From the NCBI GenBank assembly GCA_034506175.1, contig JAPDQB010000011.1, positions 62,001 through 126,000 on the forward strand: a stretch of 64,000 nucleotides of DNA. Direction: 5' to 3'. Source of the stretch: a candidate division KSB1 bacterium. Its GTDB lineage: Bacteria > Zhuqueibacterota > Zhuqueibacteria > Zhuqueibacterales > Zhuqueibacteraceae. The translations under genes were made by a program, and so were the position numbers. This document shows positions 8,851 through 17,618 of this stretch, piece by piece; the stretch's first letter is position 1; each line of letters begins with the position of its first letter. The notes under the pieces are model-generated. The model worked only from the letters and a program-made list of their open reading frames with translations, did no database searches and was not told the origin of the DNA.

Positions 8851-10119
8851 ATGCCCGATTATCCCCAACTTGTCGCCGCCAATTTGGCCGGTGAAATTTT
8901 TGAAATCCCCGATTTCCGCGCCGCCGGGCGCAGCGGCTGCGATGTGTATCCGCTCGATCCCGCCATTTTGATTCCCCTGCCGGAAAACAGCCGGCTATAT
9001 TTTTTGCCCCAACGCGCGCCAGTTGGTTATCTTCGACACGATCACGCACCGCGCCGTCTGGATGAATACACGGCGGTCGCCGCATTTTTGCCGCCCGGCT
9101 ATACGATTTTTTCCGTCGCCGCCTATCATCGCCAACCCGCTGCACCGCTGCTGCCAATTTATGCCTATAGCGCCGTGTGCTGGTATCACGGGCAGTTTCA
9201 CGTTCCGGCGCTCCGTGTCGATGACGACATCAAGCACGACCCGGCGCAATTTTCTTGGCGCAAAATAAAAAAGCTGGTCGAACAACGCCGCCGGCAATTT
9301 CCGGAAAACCGACTGATCGCCCATCACGGCGTCAATTGCGCCTTGCGTTACAGTTGTCCGAACGCGCAGAATTTATTTTTAAATCGCTGGGAGGCCCCGA
9401 TTGCGGTTTCTGCCGCGTGCAACGCCGCTTGTGTCGGCTGCATCTCCGAGCAGCCGGCTGAGGCGGTTCAATCACCCCATGATCGTCTTGATTTCGTGCC
9501 CTCGGTTGAAGAAATTGTTGAAATCGCCGTGCCGCATCTCAACAGCGCACCGGCCGCCATCATCAGCTTCGGCCAGGGTTGCGAAGGCGAGCCGCTTTTG
9601 CAAGGCGCACTGATCGCAACAGCCATCAAAAAAATCCGCCAACACACCAGGCGCGGCACGATTCATCTCAACACCAACGGCAGCCGTCCGGAAACGATTG
9701 CGCGCCTGATCGACGCGGGGCTCGACAGTATTCGCGTTTCGCTCAACAGCGCGCGCGAGCCGATTTACACGGCGTATTATCAGCCCCGCGGCTATGGTTT
9801 TGCCGAGGTGATTGAAAGCATCCGACTGGCGCGGCAACGTGGCGTGTGGACCTCGATCAACTATCTGTCCTTTCCCGGCGTCACCGATGATCAAGATGAA
9901 TTCGCCGCACTCGCAAAGTTGATTGAATCATCGGACTTGAACATGATTCAATGGCGCAATTTGAACATCGACCCGGATTGGTATGTCGATGCCATTTCTT
10001 TGCGTGAATCGAATCAAACATTGGGGATGCCCGTCTTGCTGAAAATGATTCACGAACAATTTCCGAAAGTTCGTTTTGGTTATTTTAATCCCCCAGTTTC
10101 TGTCTTTACTCCCGAGTAG
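8851..10119 (+). CDS. Radical SAM protein of unknown substrate
   Basis: This 422-residue protein has the radical SAM cluster motif CNAACVGC (Cys190, Cys194, Cys197), which binds a 4Fe-4S cluster that cleaves S-adenosylmethionine. An extra pair, Cys163 and Cys169, lies just before it. The core continues with a GEP-like stretch (GCEGEPLLQ), an NTNGS motif and SLNSA, which are usual strand landmarks of the barrel. Residues 1-180 are an N-terminal region I cannot assign. There is no SPASM-type cysteine cluster at the C-terminus. The neighbours are unrelated by function, so the substrate is not suggested by context. Confidence 0.85.
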   Translation: MPDYPQLVAANLAGEIFEIPDFRAAGRSGCDVYPLDPAILIPLPENSRLYFLPQRAPVGYLRHDHAPRRLDEYTAVAAFLPPGYTIFSVAAYHRQPAAPLLPIYAYSAVCWYHGQFHVPALRVDDDIKHDPAQFSWRKIKKLVEQRRRQFPENRLIAHHGVNCALRYSCPNAQNLFLNRWEAPIAVSAACNAACVGCISEQPAEAVQSPHDRLDFVPSVEEIVEIAVPHLNSAPAAIISFGQGCEGEPLLQGALIATAIKKIRQHTRRGTIHLNTNGSRPETIARLIDAGLDSIRVSLNSAREPIYTAYYQPRGYGFAEVIESIRLARQRGVWTSINYLSFPGVTDDQDEFAALAKLIESSDLNMIQWRNLNIDPDWYVDAISLRESNQTLGMPVLLKMIHEQFPKVRFGYFNPPVSVFTPE

Positions 10120-10155
10120 TTTTGCCCAAAATCGTTTTGCCTTTACACGCAAGAC

Positions 10156-10184
10156 TTGCAATCACAGTGTTTTTTCACTATCTT
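10156..10184 (+). promoter_or_regulatory. Candidate promoter of the PhzF-like gene
   Basis: TTGCAA (10156-10161) and TATCTT (10179-10184) are 17 bases apart. This would give a leader of about 110 bases before the ATG at 10300. Confidence 0.4.
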
Positions 10185-10299
10185 GGAACAAGGCGTTTCC
10201 CTCCGGCCCTAGCCGAAGGTTCAGCATTTGGCAGTCCGGCGAAACCGCCGAATAAACCTCCTCGGGTTGTGAGCTTGAATTGGCAAAATAGGACTTTCC

Positions 10300-11217
10300 A
10301 TGCGTCAATATACCTATCACTGGTTGGATGTTTTTACCTCGCAGCCGTTTGGCGGCAATCCGCTCGCGGTTTTTCCGGAGGCCTCCGGTTTGACTGAGAC
10401 GGAAATGCAGAATATTGCCCGAGAGCTGAATCTCTCCGAAACGACGTTTGTCTTGCCGAGCCATCAACCGCCGGCGCAGTATCGCGTCAGAATTTTCACG
10501 CCGATCAACGAATTGCCTTTGGCCGGCCATCCGGTCGTCGGCACGCATTTTTTGCTGGCCTCGCTCGGCCGTTATCAACTCCAGGCGCCGCTCACCCGCA
10601 TTCATCAGGAAGTCGGCGTTGGAATTTTGCCGGTGGATCTGCTCTGCCCCAAGGGCCGCATTGAGCGCGTGCGCATGACGCAAGCCCCGCCCAAATTTCT
10701 TGCGCTGGCGTCAGACTTGGGCGACTTGGCGGCGGCCTTGGGATTGTCGACGAGTGATTTGCTTGGCGAATCGGCGTGGCCGCAGGTCGTTTCCACCGGC
10801 GTGCCGCAATTGATGGTGCCGGTGCGCGATCTGAGTGTCTTACGAAAAATCGCGCCAAATCTTCCGGCGTTGCGCTCGCTGTGCGACGAGCTCAAAACGG
10901 AAATGGCGTATGTTTTCGCGCTGGAAAGCTTTGATCCGGCGGCGCGCACGCACGGCCGTTTTGTGAGCGGGCATTATCATTTTGAAGATCCCGTCACCGG
11001 CAGCGCCTCCGGCGCGATGGCGGCCTATTTGGTGCATTATGGTCTCATCTCCAGCAACAACGACACGCCGGTCGAGTGGATTCATGAGCAAGGCCATTTC
11101 ATGCAACGCCCCGGCCGCGTCTATATCACAGTTCACGGCCAAAAAGGCAGCGTGCACACCGTGCAAGCTGCCGGCGATGCGGTGATCATGGGAAAAGGGG
11201 AGATTTATTTGGAGTAG
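10300..11217 (+). CDS. PhzF-family isomerase/epimerase-like protein
   Basis: This 305-residue protein belongs to the PhzF/diaminopimelate-epimerase-fold family. The hallmark features are the N-terminal DVFTSQPFGGNPLAVF stretch, the catalytic glutamate Glu47 in LSETTF, the AGHPVVGT motif near 75-82, and DPVTGSASGA in the C-terminal half. In PhzF itself the enzyme isomerises a dihydro-anthranilate, but most family members have unknown substrates, and there is no phenazine pathway here. The gene stands alone with a candidate promoter upstream. The length fits the family. Confidence 0.88.
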   Translation: MRQYTYHWLDVFTSQPFGGNPLAVFPEASGLTETEMQNIARELNLSETTFVLPSHQPPAQYRVRIFTPINELPLAGHPVVGTHFLLASLGRYQLQAPLTRIHQEVGVGILPVDLLCPKGRIERVRMTQAPPKFLALASDLGDLAAALGLSTSDLLGESAWPQVVSTGVPQLMVPVRDLSVLRKIAPNLPALRSLCDELKTEMAYVFALESFDPAARTHGRFVSGHYHFEDPVTGSASGAMAAYLVHYGLISSNNDTPVEWIHEQGHFMQRPGRVYITVHGQKGSVHTVQAAGDAVIMGKGEIYLE

Positions 11218-11282
11218 CATGACTAAAAATTTTTGTGCTCGAGGGAATGAGTGGATATTGTATATTAAAATAGGGTACCAAT

Positions 11283-11489
11283 TTGCCTCTCAAAGCAGTT
11301 GCTAATTTGGTGAAATTACCAAAGACTCATATGTGGTTGGACTATGACTCGGAGGTCGATGTTCTTTATCTTCATTTTGAGGATAAGCCAAATTCCACTC
11401 ATAGTCAAATGCGAGATGACGGCATTATTCTCGATTATAAAGGCACACGGTTAGTGGGGCTCACTGTTCTTGAAGCATCGCAACGATGA
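11283..11489 (+). CDS. DUF2283 small protein
   Basis: This 68-residue protein carries the DUF2283 signature: WLDYDSEVDVLYLHF, followed by GIILDYKG and LVGLTVLEAS. The family is small, probably a single beta-rich domain, and of unknown function. It often occurs near mobile or toxin-antitoxin-like genes, but no partner is visible here. I keep the TTG at 11283, because the LVKLPKTHMW stretch before the domain resembles family members. The ATG at 11331 would give a 52-residue protein that still contains the whole motif. Confidence 0.75.
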   Translation: MPLKAVANLVKLPKTHMWLDYDSEVDVLYLHFEDKPNSTHSQMRDDGIILDYKGTRLVGLTVLEASQR

Positions 11490-11511
11490 ATTTGATAAAC
11501 GGGAATGAATC

Positions 11512-13335
11512 ATGTCAAGTCGATTTTGCCTTATCCTCGGTTTGCTGGTTATTGCAACCCAGCCCGCCTCCGCCGAGAAACGATGGTCGATCCAAAGCGT
11601 CGACATCGCCGCGCGAGTTGATTCGGCCGGTTACATGACAATTGAAGAAAAACGGGCTTACAAATTCGACGGCAAATTCAGCTACGCCTACTATGATTTG
11701 GCGCTTGACGGCTTGCTGGACGTCGATCACATCCAAGTGCTCGAAGACGGCGCGCCATATCAATTGAACGACGAAAGAACGCCCGGCACTTTTTTCATCG
11801 AACGTGACAGCAAGAAAATTCATCTCCGCTGGCAGTTTCGCGGCGAGGCCCGGCACGCTTCCGGCGACGTGCGCGTATTTACGTTGCGCTTTCGCGTTTT
11901 GGGCGCGGTGCGCGTGCATCGTGACGTGGCGGAATTGTACTACAAATTTGTCGGGACCGGTTGGGATCGCGCCAGTGAAAAAGTTCACGTCACGATTCAA
12001 TTTCCCCCGGAAATTCGCCGCGACGAATTGCGCGCGTGGGCGCATGGCCCGCTGCACGGGGAGATCGAAATTCGCCCCGGCAATCTCGTCGCGATGGCGG
12101 TCGACCATCTCCCGCGCCGGCAGTTTTGGGAAGCGCGCGTGATTTTTCCGGCGCAATATCTTTCTGCCGCGGCGCCGGCTTTGCGCGATGATCGCGAGGC
12201 CGCGCCTGGCATTTTGGCGCAAGAAACACGTTGGGCCGAAGAGGCCAATCGCCAGCGCGAGGAAGCGGTGGCGCACCGCCAATGGCAGGAAGCCAATCGC
12301 GCCGAATACTTTTCGTGGCTCTGGTTCGGCTTGGCCGCAGGCATTTTGGTTTTTCTTTTTATGTATCAGCGCTTTGGCCGCAGCTTGCGAAACCCGGAAA
12401 AGCGGATCAATTCCGAGCCGCCAATCGAAATGCCGCCGGCCATCGCCAATTACACCTGGCAGTCGCATCAATTGAATGGCGGCGCGCTGCTGGCCACGCT
12501 GTTCGACCTGGCACGGCGCAATTTTTTGCGCTTGCAGCAAAAATCCGAAACGACCACCCGGCTGGGGTTTTCTTCAACGAAACAGGAAGTCGACATCATT
12601 TTTGATGAAGATAAAATTCGCCATAACGCCGCCGAGCTGCTGCCTTACGAGCGCGAGCTTCTCGCATTTTTGCAAACCGATTTGGCGCAAAATCGCCGCC
12701 AGCTCGGCTTGGAAGAAATCAGGAAACAAGCCACGAAATTCCGCCGTTTCTTCAGCCGCTGGAAAAAGGCCGTAGCCCTGCAAGCCGGCAAGCCGAAATT
12801 GTACGAGGCCGATTCGGTGCGCGGCAGCATCATCACCTTTTCAGTCTGGCTGATCTTGAACGCGGCGAATGTGTTCGCGATTCACGCGATGGGCGACGCC
12901 GCCATTCCCTTGGCGATTGTCTCGCTGTGCCTCTCGCCGTTTGCTTTTTTCATTTTGCGTTACACGCCGGAACACGCCAGGAAGCTGGATCGCTTGCAAA
13001 CCTTCCGCGATTATCTCAAACGTTTCCCGAAAACTCCGCCGCAGCACAGCGCAAATTGGCAGCAGGTGGATCAGCTTTTGATTTACGCGGTGGCCCTGGG
13101 TTTTACCGGCGCTCAGATCAAGCCGCTGCTTCAGGCGCTCGAACGCGAACGCGCCGATGGCGCGTTTGCCTGGTTTCTTTACACCGGCAGCAGTTCGTCA
13201 ACCGGCCTCAGTTCGACGATTGCCTCGATGGTTGATGCGGTCGGCTCGACGATGAGCTCGGCGAGCGGGGCCGGTGGCGGCGCTTCGGCCGGCGGGGGCG
13301 GCGGCGCCGGCGGTTCCGGCGGCGGCGCGGGTTGA
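11512..13335 (+). CDS. DUF2207 membrane protein with glycine-rich tail
   Basis: This 607-residue protein matches the DUF2207 predicted membrane family. It has an N-terminal signal peptide (cleavage near residue 22), a large extracytoplasmic beta domain to about 230, one transmembrane helix near 268-288, a cytoplasmic helical region, a hydrophobic pair near 438-485, and a C-terminal tail of almost only Gly, Ala and Ser after a Ser-rich stretch. The low-complexity glycine tail is typical of this family. It starts 22 bases after the DUF2283 gene and is followed by another membrane protein. Its function is unknown. Confidence 0.85.
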   Translation: MSSRFCLILGLLVIATQPASAEKRWSIQSVDIAARVDSAGYMTIEEKRAYKFDGKFSYAYYDLALDGLLDVDHIQVLEDGAPYQLNDERTPGTFFIERDSKKIHLRWQFRGEARHASGDVRVFTLRFRVLGAVRVHRDVAELYYKFVGTGWDRASEKVHVTIQFPPEIRRDELRAWAHGPLHGEIEIRPGNLVAMAVDHLPRRQFWEARVIFPAQYLSAAAPALRDDREAAPGILAQETRWAEEANRQREEAVAHRQWQEANRAEYFSWLWFGLAAGILVFLFMYQRFGRSLRNPEKRINSEPPIEMPPAIANYTWQSHQLNGGALLATLFDLARRNFLRLQQKSETTTRLGFSSTKQEVDIIFDEDKIRHNAAELLPYERELLAFLQTDLAQNRRQLGLEEIRKQATKFRRFFSRWKKAVALQAGKPKLYEADSVRGSIITFSVWLILNAANVFAIHAMGDAAIPLAIVSLCLSPFAFFILRYTPEHARKLDRLQTFRDYLKRFPKTPPQHSANWQQVDQLLIYAVALGFTGAQIKPLLQALERERADGAFAWFLYTGSSSSTGLSSTIASMVDAVGSTMSSASGAGGGASAGGGGGAGGSGGGAG

Positions 13336-13408
13336 GCGCCGCTCCATTAACAGAATTTTTTAGTTTTCAACTTGTCACCATTGTCCCGCAATGGCGGTGG
13401 GCTTCTTC

Positions 13409-15076
13409 ATGAAGACGAAACAGAAATTTTTTTATTTCGCCAATTTTGCGCTGATCATCGGCGCCGCGCTCGTCGGCTACATTTTGCACGCCAGCCTGCA
13501 ACACACGATGACGTGGATCAAGCTGGGATTGTTTTGGCTTGGCTGCGGCGCCATCGCGCTTTTTCTGGGCTATCATTTGTATGCCCGCATGCCCGAAACT
13601 TATACCGACCCAGCCTGGCCGGGCCGGCGGCTGCGGCGTTACAGCCTGCTTCATCGCGCCACCTGCGCGCTGTTGTTGATCATCGGCCTTTTTGCCGCGG
13701 CGGGATTCAGTTATCGAACCTGGCAGACCTGGCAGTTGCCGGCGTTGTACTGGACGCCGGTCGGGGTGGAGAAAACCGCGCCGGATCATTTTGCCGTTCG
13801 CCTCGCTGTTGGCAATCAGCGTTATCATCGCGCGATTGCGTTGCAGGAAATTCAGCTTCTCGCCTTGAGCGAGACGCCAGCAAACGGCAAAACGCTTCGA
13901 GTTCGTTTACAGCTCGACTCGCTCGATTTGCCGCTGCAAACAGGTCCACATCATCCGCCGCGTTTCAGCCTGAATCCGGCGTTGTTAGTTCCCCCGATTG
14001 AACGGTGCGAATTATCGTTGGATTTTCAAGCCGGCGAAGCGCCCGCGGTTTTTCAAGTGAAAGCGCTTTACCGGGAGGAAGGCGGCGCGGTTTCGCAGGC
14101 GCAAATCTTGGCGCCGTTTATTTTGCTCGAAGCTGATCAAGCCGCGTTCATCGAGTTCGCCGAGCTTGCTGCGCGCGCGCGCCAGCCTTCGCATACCGAC
14201 CAGGGCCGTTTCATTCATGCGCTGGGCCGCAGCCGCCACCCGCTGGCGCTCGGAACGCTGCTGGAATTGCTGCAGGTGCCGGACATGCGCATTCAAAACC
14301 TGGTTTGCGAAGCACTCGCCATGCTCGCAGATCCGCGCGCCGCGCCGGCTCTCATCGACTTGGCAAAAAAATCAAAAAATCCGCAAGCCTATCGCGCGCT
14401 CGGTGAATTTCCGGGCAAGGCCGCGATTGACTTCTTGATCGAGGTTCTGGAAAATGAAAGAGAAGCTTTTTTGCGCGCCGAAGCAGCGGAGGCCCTCGGC
14501 CGCCTCGCAGTTCTGGCGCACGACAAGGTCGAACGGGCGATTCCCGTCCTGATTTCCGCGCTGCGTTATGGCAAAAACGAAGATACGCTGGTGCAGCGCG
14601 AAGTTATTTTGGCCCTGGCGCGGATCAGCGATTCTTTGGCCGTGCCGGTTATTTTGGAGTACGCCGATCGCCGCCATTCCGGCCAGGCCTTGCGCAATCT
14701 GCTGGATGCCACCTCGATTTTGGGCGACGCCTGGCTGATGCCTTTGCTGGGAAAATGGATCCAGGATTGGCGCGGTTATAATCTCGATCTCGATGATGTG
14801 CAATTGGTGTTGAATTATCTGGTGGCGACCAAACACCGCGATATGCTGGCGATCTTGATGGAAACGCTCGAAAGTGAAATCAGCGCCGAGGCCCAGGCCA
14901 TGATCGTCGACGCGCTGTTTCAACTGACCGGCAATGATTTTGGGGAACTGCGGCATCCGGTGCTCAACCTCGCCACGGAAAAATCCAACCGCCAAATTCT
15001 CAGCCGCTGGCAAAGATGGTGGAAACAGGCGCAGCGCGATTCGTTGTTTCGGGAACAGATCAAACCGGTTGGGTGA
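13409..15076 (+). CDS. Membrane protein with HEAT-like repeats
   Basis: Three hydrophobic helices fill roughly the first 115 residues. They are followed by an extracytoplasmic or linker region and then, from about residue 240, alpha-helical HEAT-type repeats recognisable by patterns such as [14 protein letters not shown] and EALGRLA. HEAT repeats form a curved scaffold for protein binding. I prefer the ATG at 13409, which has GGTGGG at good spacing; an ATG at 13391 in the same frame lacks a binding site. It follows the DUF2207 gene by about 70 bases and may be in the same unit. No enzymatic motif is visible. Confidence 0.75.
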   Translation: MKTKQKFFYFANFALIIGAALVGYILHASLQHTMTWIKLGLFWLGCGAIALFLGYHLYARMPETYTDPAWPGRRLRRYSLLHRATCALLLIIGLFAAAGFSYRTWQTWQLPALYWTPVGVEKTAPDHFAVRLAVGNQRYHRAIALQEIQLLALSETPANGKTLRVRLQLDSLDLPLQTGPHHPPRFSLNPALLVPPIERCELSLDFQAGEAPAVFQVKALYREEGGAVSQAQILAPFILLEADQAAFIEFAELAARARQPSHTDQGRFIHALGRSRHPLALGTLLELLQVPDMRIQNLVCEALAMLADPRAAPALIDLAKKSKNPQAYRALGEFPGKAAIDFLIEVLENEREAFLRAEAAEALGRLAVLAHDKVERAIPVLISALRYGKNEDTLVQREVILALARISDSLAVPVILEYADRRHSGQALRNLLDATSILGDAWLMPLLGKWIQDWRGYNLDLDDVQLVLNYLVATKHRDMLAILMETLESEISAEAQAMIVDALFQLTGNDFGELRHPVLNLATEKSNRQILSRWQRWWKQAQRDSLFREQIKPVG

Positions 15077-15097
15077 GCTGGATGCTGGATGCTGGAG
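15077..15097. repeat. TGGATGC-type repeat, left arm framing the S23 gene
   Basis: Three tandem GCTGGAT-like units start directly after the stop codon of the HEAT-repeat gene. Bases 15081-15095 are the exact reverse complement of 15583-15597 on the other side of the four-helix-bundle gene. Confidence 0.7.
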
Positions 15098-15128
15098 TTG
15101 TGTTGCAAAAATTTCAGGGAGGTTTTTT

Positions 15129-15572
15129 ATGGATGAAAGGAAAATAAAAAGTTATCGTGATCTTGAGATTTGGAAGTTAGCGCGCGACTTGGTTATCGTT
15201 GTACATAAAATGACGTTAGAAAAGTTACCAAAGTTTGAAATGTATGAAGAAGAAAGCCAGATTCCTCGTTCGGCTAAATCGATTGCCAGCAACATTGTTG
15301 AAGGCCATGGCCGGCGGAGATATAAAAATGACTTCATTAAGTTTTTGACCTACGCTTTAGCGTCATGTGATGAAACGCGAGATCATATCGAAATGCTTTT
15401 TGATACCGGTTCGCTTGCTGATAAAACCATATACGATGATCTGATTATACGCTACGACATGCCCGGCAGAAAGATCAATAATTTTCTTCAAGGCGTTATT
15501 GCCGAGCATCTTGCTCCCAAAGACCAAATTGGCCAACAAATTTTCCCCGACGACGATGAAGGACGCATCTAA
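15129..15572 (+). CDS. Four-helix-bundle protein (S23 / 23S rRNA intervening-sequence family)
   Basis: This 147-residue protein belongs to the S23 four-helix-bundle family, first seen as the product of intervening sequences in 23S rRNA genes and related to the Avd accessory proteins of diversity-generating retroelements. Visible hallmarks are [15 protein letters not shown] at the N-terminus and [19 protein letters not shown] in the middle, the latter a strong family signature. The ATG at 15129 has GGGAGG six bases upstream. The end of the gene overlaps the start of the downstream fusion enzyme by 17 bases. It sits inside a pair of inverted TGGATGC-type repeats and is not in an rRNA gene. The cellular role of the stand-alone proteins is unknown. 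Confidence 0.9.
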   Translation: MDERKIKSYRDLEIWKLARDLVIVVHKMTLEKLPKFEMYEEESQIPRSAKSIASNIVEGHGRRRYKNDFIKFLTYALASCDETRDHIEMLFDTGSLADKTIYDDLIIRYDMPGRKINNFLQGVIAEHLAPKDQIGQQIFPDDDEGRI

Positions 15573-17475
15573 CATTAAGCCACCAGCATCCAGCATCGAG
15601 CATCCAGCATCGAGTATCCAGCATCGAGCATCTTTCCTCGAACATCTTCGCCACCACCTCCTCGTCGGCGACGGCGCCATGGGCACGATGATTTATGCCC
15701 GGGGCATTCCGCTGGCGCAGAGCTATGACGAGCTCAATCTCACGCAACCGGCGATCATTCAAAATCTTCATCGCGCTTACGTCGAAGCCGGCGCGCAAGC
15801 GCTGGAGACCAACAGCTTCACGGCCAATCGCTGCAAATTGGCGCGTTTTGGCTTGGAGCAGCGTGTTGGTGAAATCAATCAAGCTGCGGTTCATCTGGCG
15901 CGCGCCGCCGCCGAGGGCAGGGCCTATGTGCTGGCTTCGGTCGGACCGGTGCGTGACCGTGAAAGTGACGAGATTGAAGCGGCCGTCATGCGGGATGCGT
16001 TCGCGGAGCAGATCACGGCGTTGGTTGCCGCCGGCCCGGACGCGCTCATCTTTGAGACATTCAGCCGGGTGAACGAGCTCGAGATGGCGGTGATCGAAGC
16101 GCGCCGGGCAACGGCTTTGCCGATCATCGCGCAAGTCGTTGCGGACGAGGAGGGTTATACGCGCGACAGTCAGCATATCACCACGGCCTTTCGCCGCCTG
16201 CGCGATTTGGGCGCCGATGTCGTGGGTATCAATTGCGCGAAAGGCCCGGCCGGAATTTTGCACGCCTTGCGTGAAGTGCCGTTGGATGACGGCCTTTTGC
16301 TCTCGGCGTTTCCCAACGCCGGCTTGCCGGCGTTTGTCGATGGCCGGTACATTTATCTTTCCACGCCGGAATATTTTGCCGAAAGCGCACTCAAATTGCG
16401 CGAACAAGGCGTGCGTTTGATCGGCGGCTGCTGCGGCACCACGCCGGAGCATATTCGCGCCATGGCCGCGGCTTTGCGTGGATTCGAGCCGGTGCGGCAA
16501 AAACAAGCCATCATCCACCTCAAACATGAATTGCCGCCGGCACAAGCCATCACCGAGCCGGAGTTTTTGCAAAACGTCAAGAAAAGAACGACTCTCATCG
16601 TCGAGCTTGACCCGCCGCGTGATTTGGAGCACGGAAGCATCATCCGCGGCGCCGTCGAGCTGAAACGCGCCGGCATCGATGCGCTGACGATGGCCGACAG
16701 CTCGCTCGGCATCACGCGCATGAGCAACATGGCGCTCGGCCATCTCGTCAAACAAAAAACCGGCCTGCCGCTCATCATTCATCTGTCGTGCCGCGATCGC
16801 AATCTCATCGGCATGCAAGCCGAGTTGATGGGCATGTATGCGCTCGGCCTGAACACCGTGCTGGCGCTCACCGGCGATCCGGCGAAATTCGGCGACCAGC
16901 CCGGCGCCACCTCGGTTTATGATCTCAATTCCTTCAATTTGATTGCGTTGATCAAAAAAATGAACCAAGGCGTTGCCTTTTCGGGCCGAACGATGAAACA
17001 GGCAAGCCGTTTCACCGTCGGCGTGGCGTTCAATCCCAACGTCGATCGCCTCGAAACTCAGGTCAATCGTTTGCGCAAGAAAATCCAGCTTGGCGCGGAT
17101 TTCGTGATGACCCAGCCGATTTTCGACTGGCGCAAAGCGCGGGAGATTTACGAAGCCACGCGCGAATTTGAAATCCCCATTTTTGTCGGCATCATGCCGT
17201 TGGTCAGCGGCCGCAACGCCGATTTTCTGCACAACGAAGTGCCGGGCATCGAGATTCCGCTGAAAGTGCGCGAGCGGATGTACCGCTTCGAGGGCGAGCG
17301 GGCCCGGCGCGAGGGCGTCACCGTCGCCGCCGAGATCATGGAAAGCGTTCTCGATTACTTCAACGGCATTTATTTGATCACGCCGTTCGTGCGCTACGAA
17401 ATGATTCTCGAGCTCGTGGAAAAATGCCGCGCCTTGAGCCGGCGCCCGGCAACAAAGCAGAAAAGAGCAACGTAA
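15556..17475 (+). CDS. Bifunctional homocysteine S-methyltransferase / methylenetetrahydrofolate reductase
   Basis: This 639-residue fusion makes methionine and reduces methylene-tetrahydrofolate. Residues to about 325 are the homocysteine methyltransferase barrel. Its zinc ligands are the Cys in GINCAKGP and the two Cys in [12 protein letters not shown]. From about 340 to the end is the MTHFR barrel that binds FAD, beginning [12 protein letters not shown], with MTQPIFDW near 520. The start at 15556 lies inside the S23 gene. The first 35 codons after it include an array of CCAGCATC-type repeats read as [12 protein letters not shown], so the N-terminus is derived from the repeat. A start after the repeat is possible. 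A hairpin follows 31 bases after the stop. Confidence 0.9.
   Translation: MKDASNIKPPASSIEHPASSIQHRASFLEHLRHHLLVGDGAMGTMIYARGIPLAQSYDELNLTQPAIIQNLHRAYVEAGAQALETNSFTANRCKLARFGLEQRVGEINQAAVHLARAAAEGRAYVLASVGPVRDRESDEIEAAVMRDAFAEQITALVAAGPDALIFETFSRVNELEMAVIEARRATALPIIAQVVADEEGYTRDSQHITTAFRRLRDLGADVVGINCAKGPAGILHALREVPLDDGLLLSAFPNAGLPAFVDGRYIYLSTPEYFAESALKLREQGVRLIGGCCGTTPEHIRAMAAALRGFEPVRQKQAIIHLKHELPPAQAITEPEFLQNVKKRTTLIVELDPPRDLEHGSIIRGAVELKRAGIDALTMADSSLGITRMSNMALGHLVKQKTGLPLIIHLSCRDRNLIGMQAELMGMYALGLNTVLALTGDPAKFGDQPGATSVYDLNSFNLIALIKKMNQGVAFSGRTMKQASRFTVGVAFNPNVDRLETQVNRLRKKIQLGADFVMTQPIFDWRKAREIYEATREFEIPIFVGIMPLVSGRNADFLHNEVPGIEIPLKVRERMYRFEGERARREGVTVAAEIMESVLDYFNGIYLITPFVRYEMILELVEKCRALSRRPATKQKRAT
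15583..15632. repeat. CCAGCATC-type tandem repeat, right arm framing the S23 gene
   Basis: About five imperfect units built from CCAGCATC and GAGCATC lie inside the N-terminal coding region of the fusion enzyme. The first 15 bases are the exact reverse complement of 15081-15095. The array length is not a multiple typical of a protein repeat, and the encoded residues are low complexity. Confidence 0.7.
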
Positions 17476-17506
17476 ATAGCTCTTGCATGCGGCCCGGTAA
17501 ATAATC

Positions 17507-17567
17507 TTGCAACGAAAAGGGAGCCGCAACAAAAAATTTTTTCGTTGCGGCTCCCTTTTTGTTGCAA
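17507..17567. terminator. Near-perfect 61-base palindrome, GCAAC hairpin family copy 1
   Basis: Two 30-base arms pair with only two imperfect positions and a one-base centre. Each arm is built as unit-core-unit: GCAACGAAAA, then GGGAGCC, then GCAACAAAAA. It lies 31 bases after the fusion enzyme stop. The inner stem followed by TTTTT has the shape of an intrinsic terminator, and the A tract on the left makes it work in both directions. A second copy with a changed core is at 44977-45062. Confidence 0.75.
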
Positions 17568-17591
17568 TAAATTTGAAATGTGATTTAATCT
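17562..17591 (+). promoter_or_regulatory. Weak candidate promoter of the phosphatase gene
   Basis: TTGCAA at the end of the hairpin (17562-17567) and TAATCT (17586-17591) are 18 bases apart, 28 bases before the ATG at 17619. The match to consensus is modest. Confidence 0.25.
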
Positions 17592-17618
17592 AAAAGCAGG
17601 GTCTGATGCGGAGATTTC

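Noticed and set aside
15583-15632. Possible CRISPR array from the regular CCAGCATC units
   Set aside because: Units are 8-14 bases with no spacers between them, and they lie inside a coding region with no cas genes nearby.
15496-17532. Long open frame of 678 codons on the minus strand opposite the methionine/folate fusion gene
   Set aside because: It is the mirror of a gene with clear domains and has no recognisable domain of its own. Its MLDAGCWMLDAG end is only the translated repeat.
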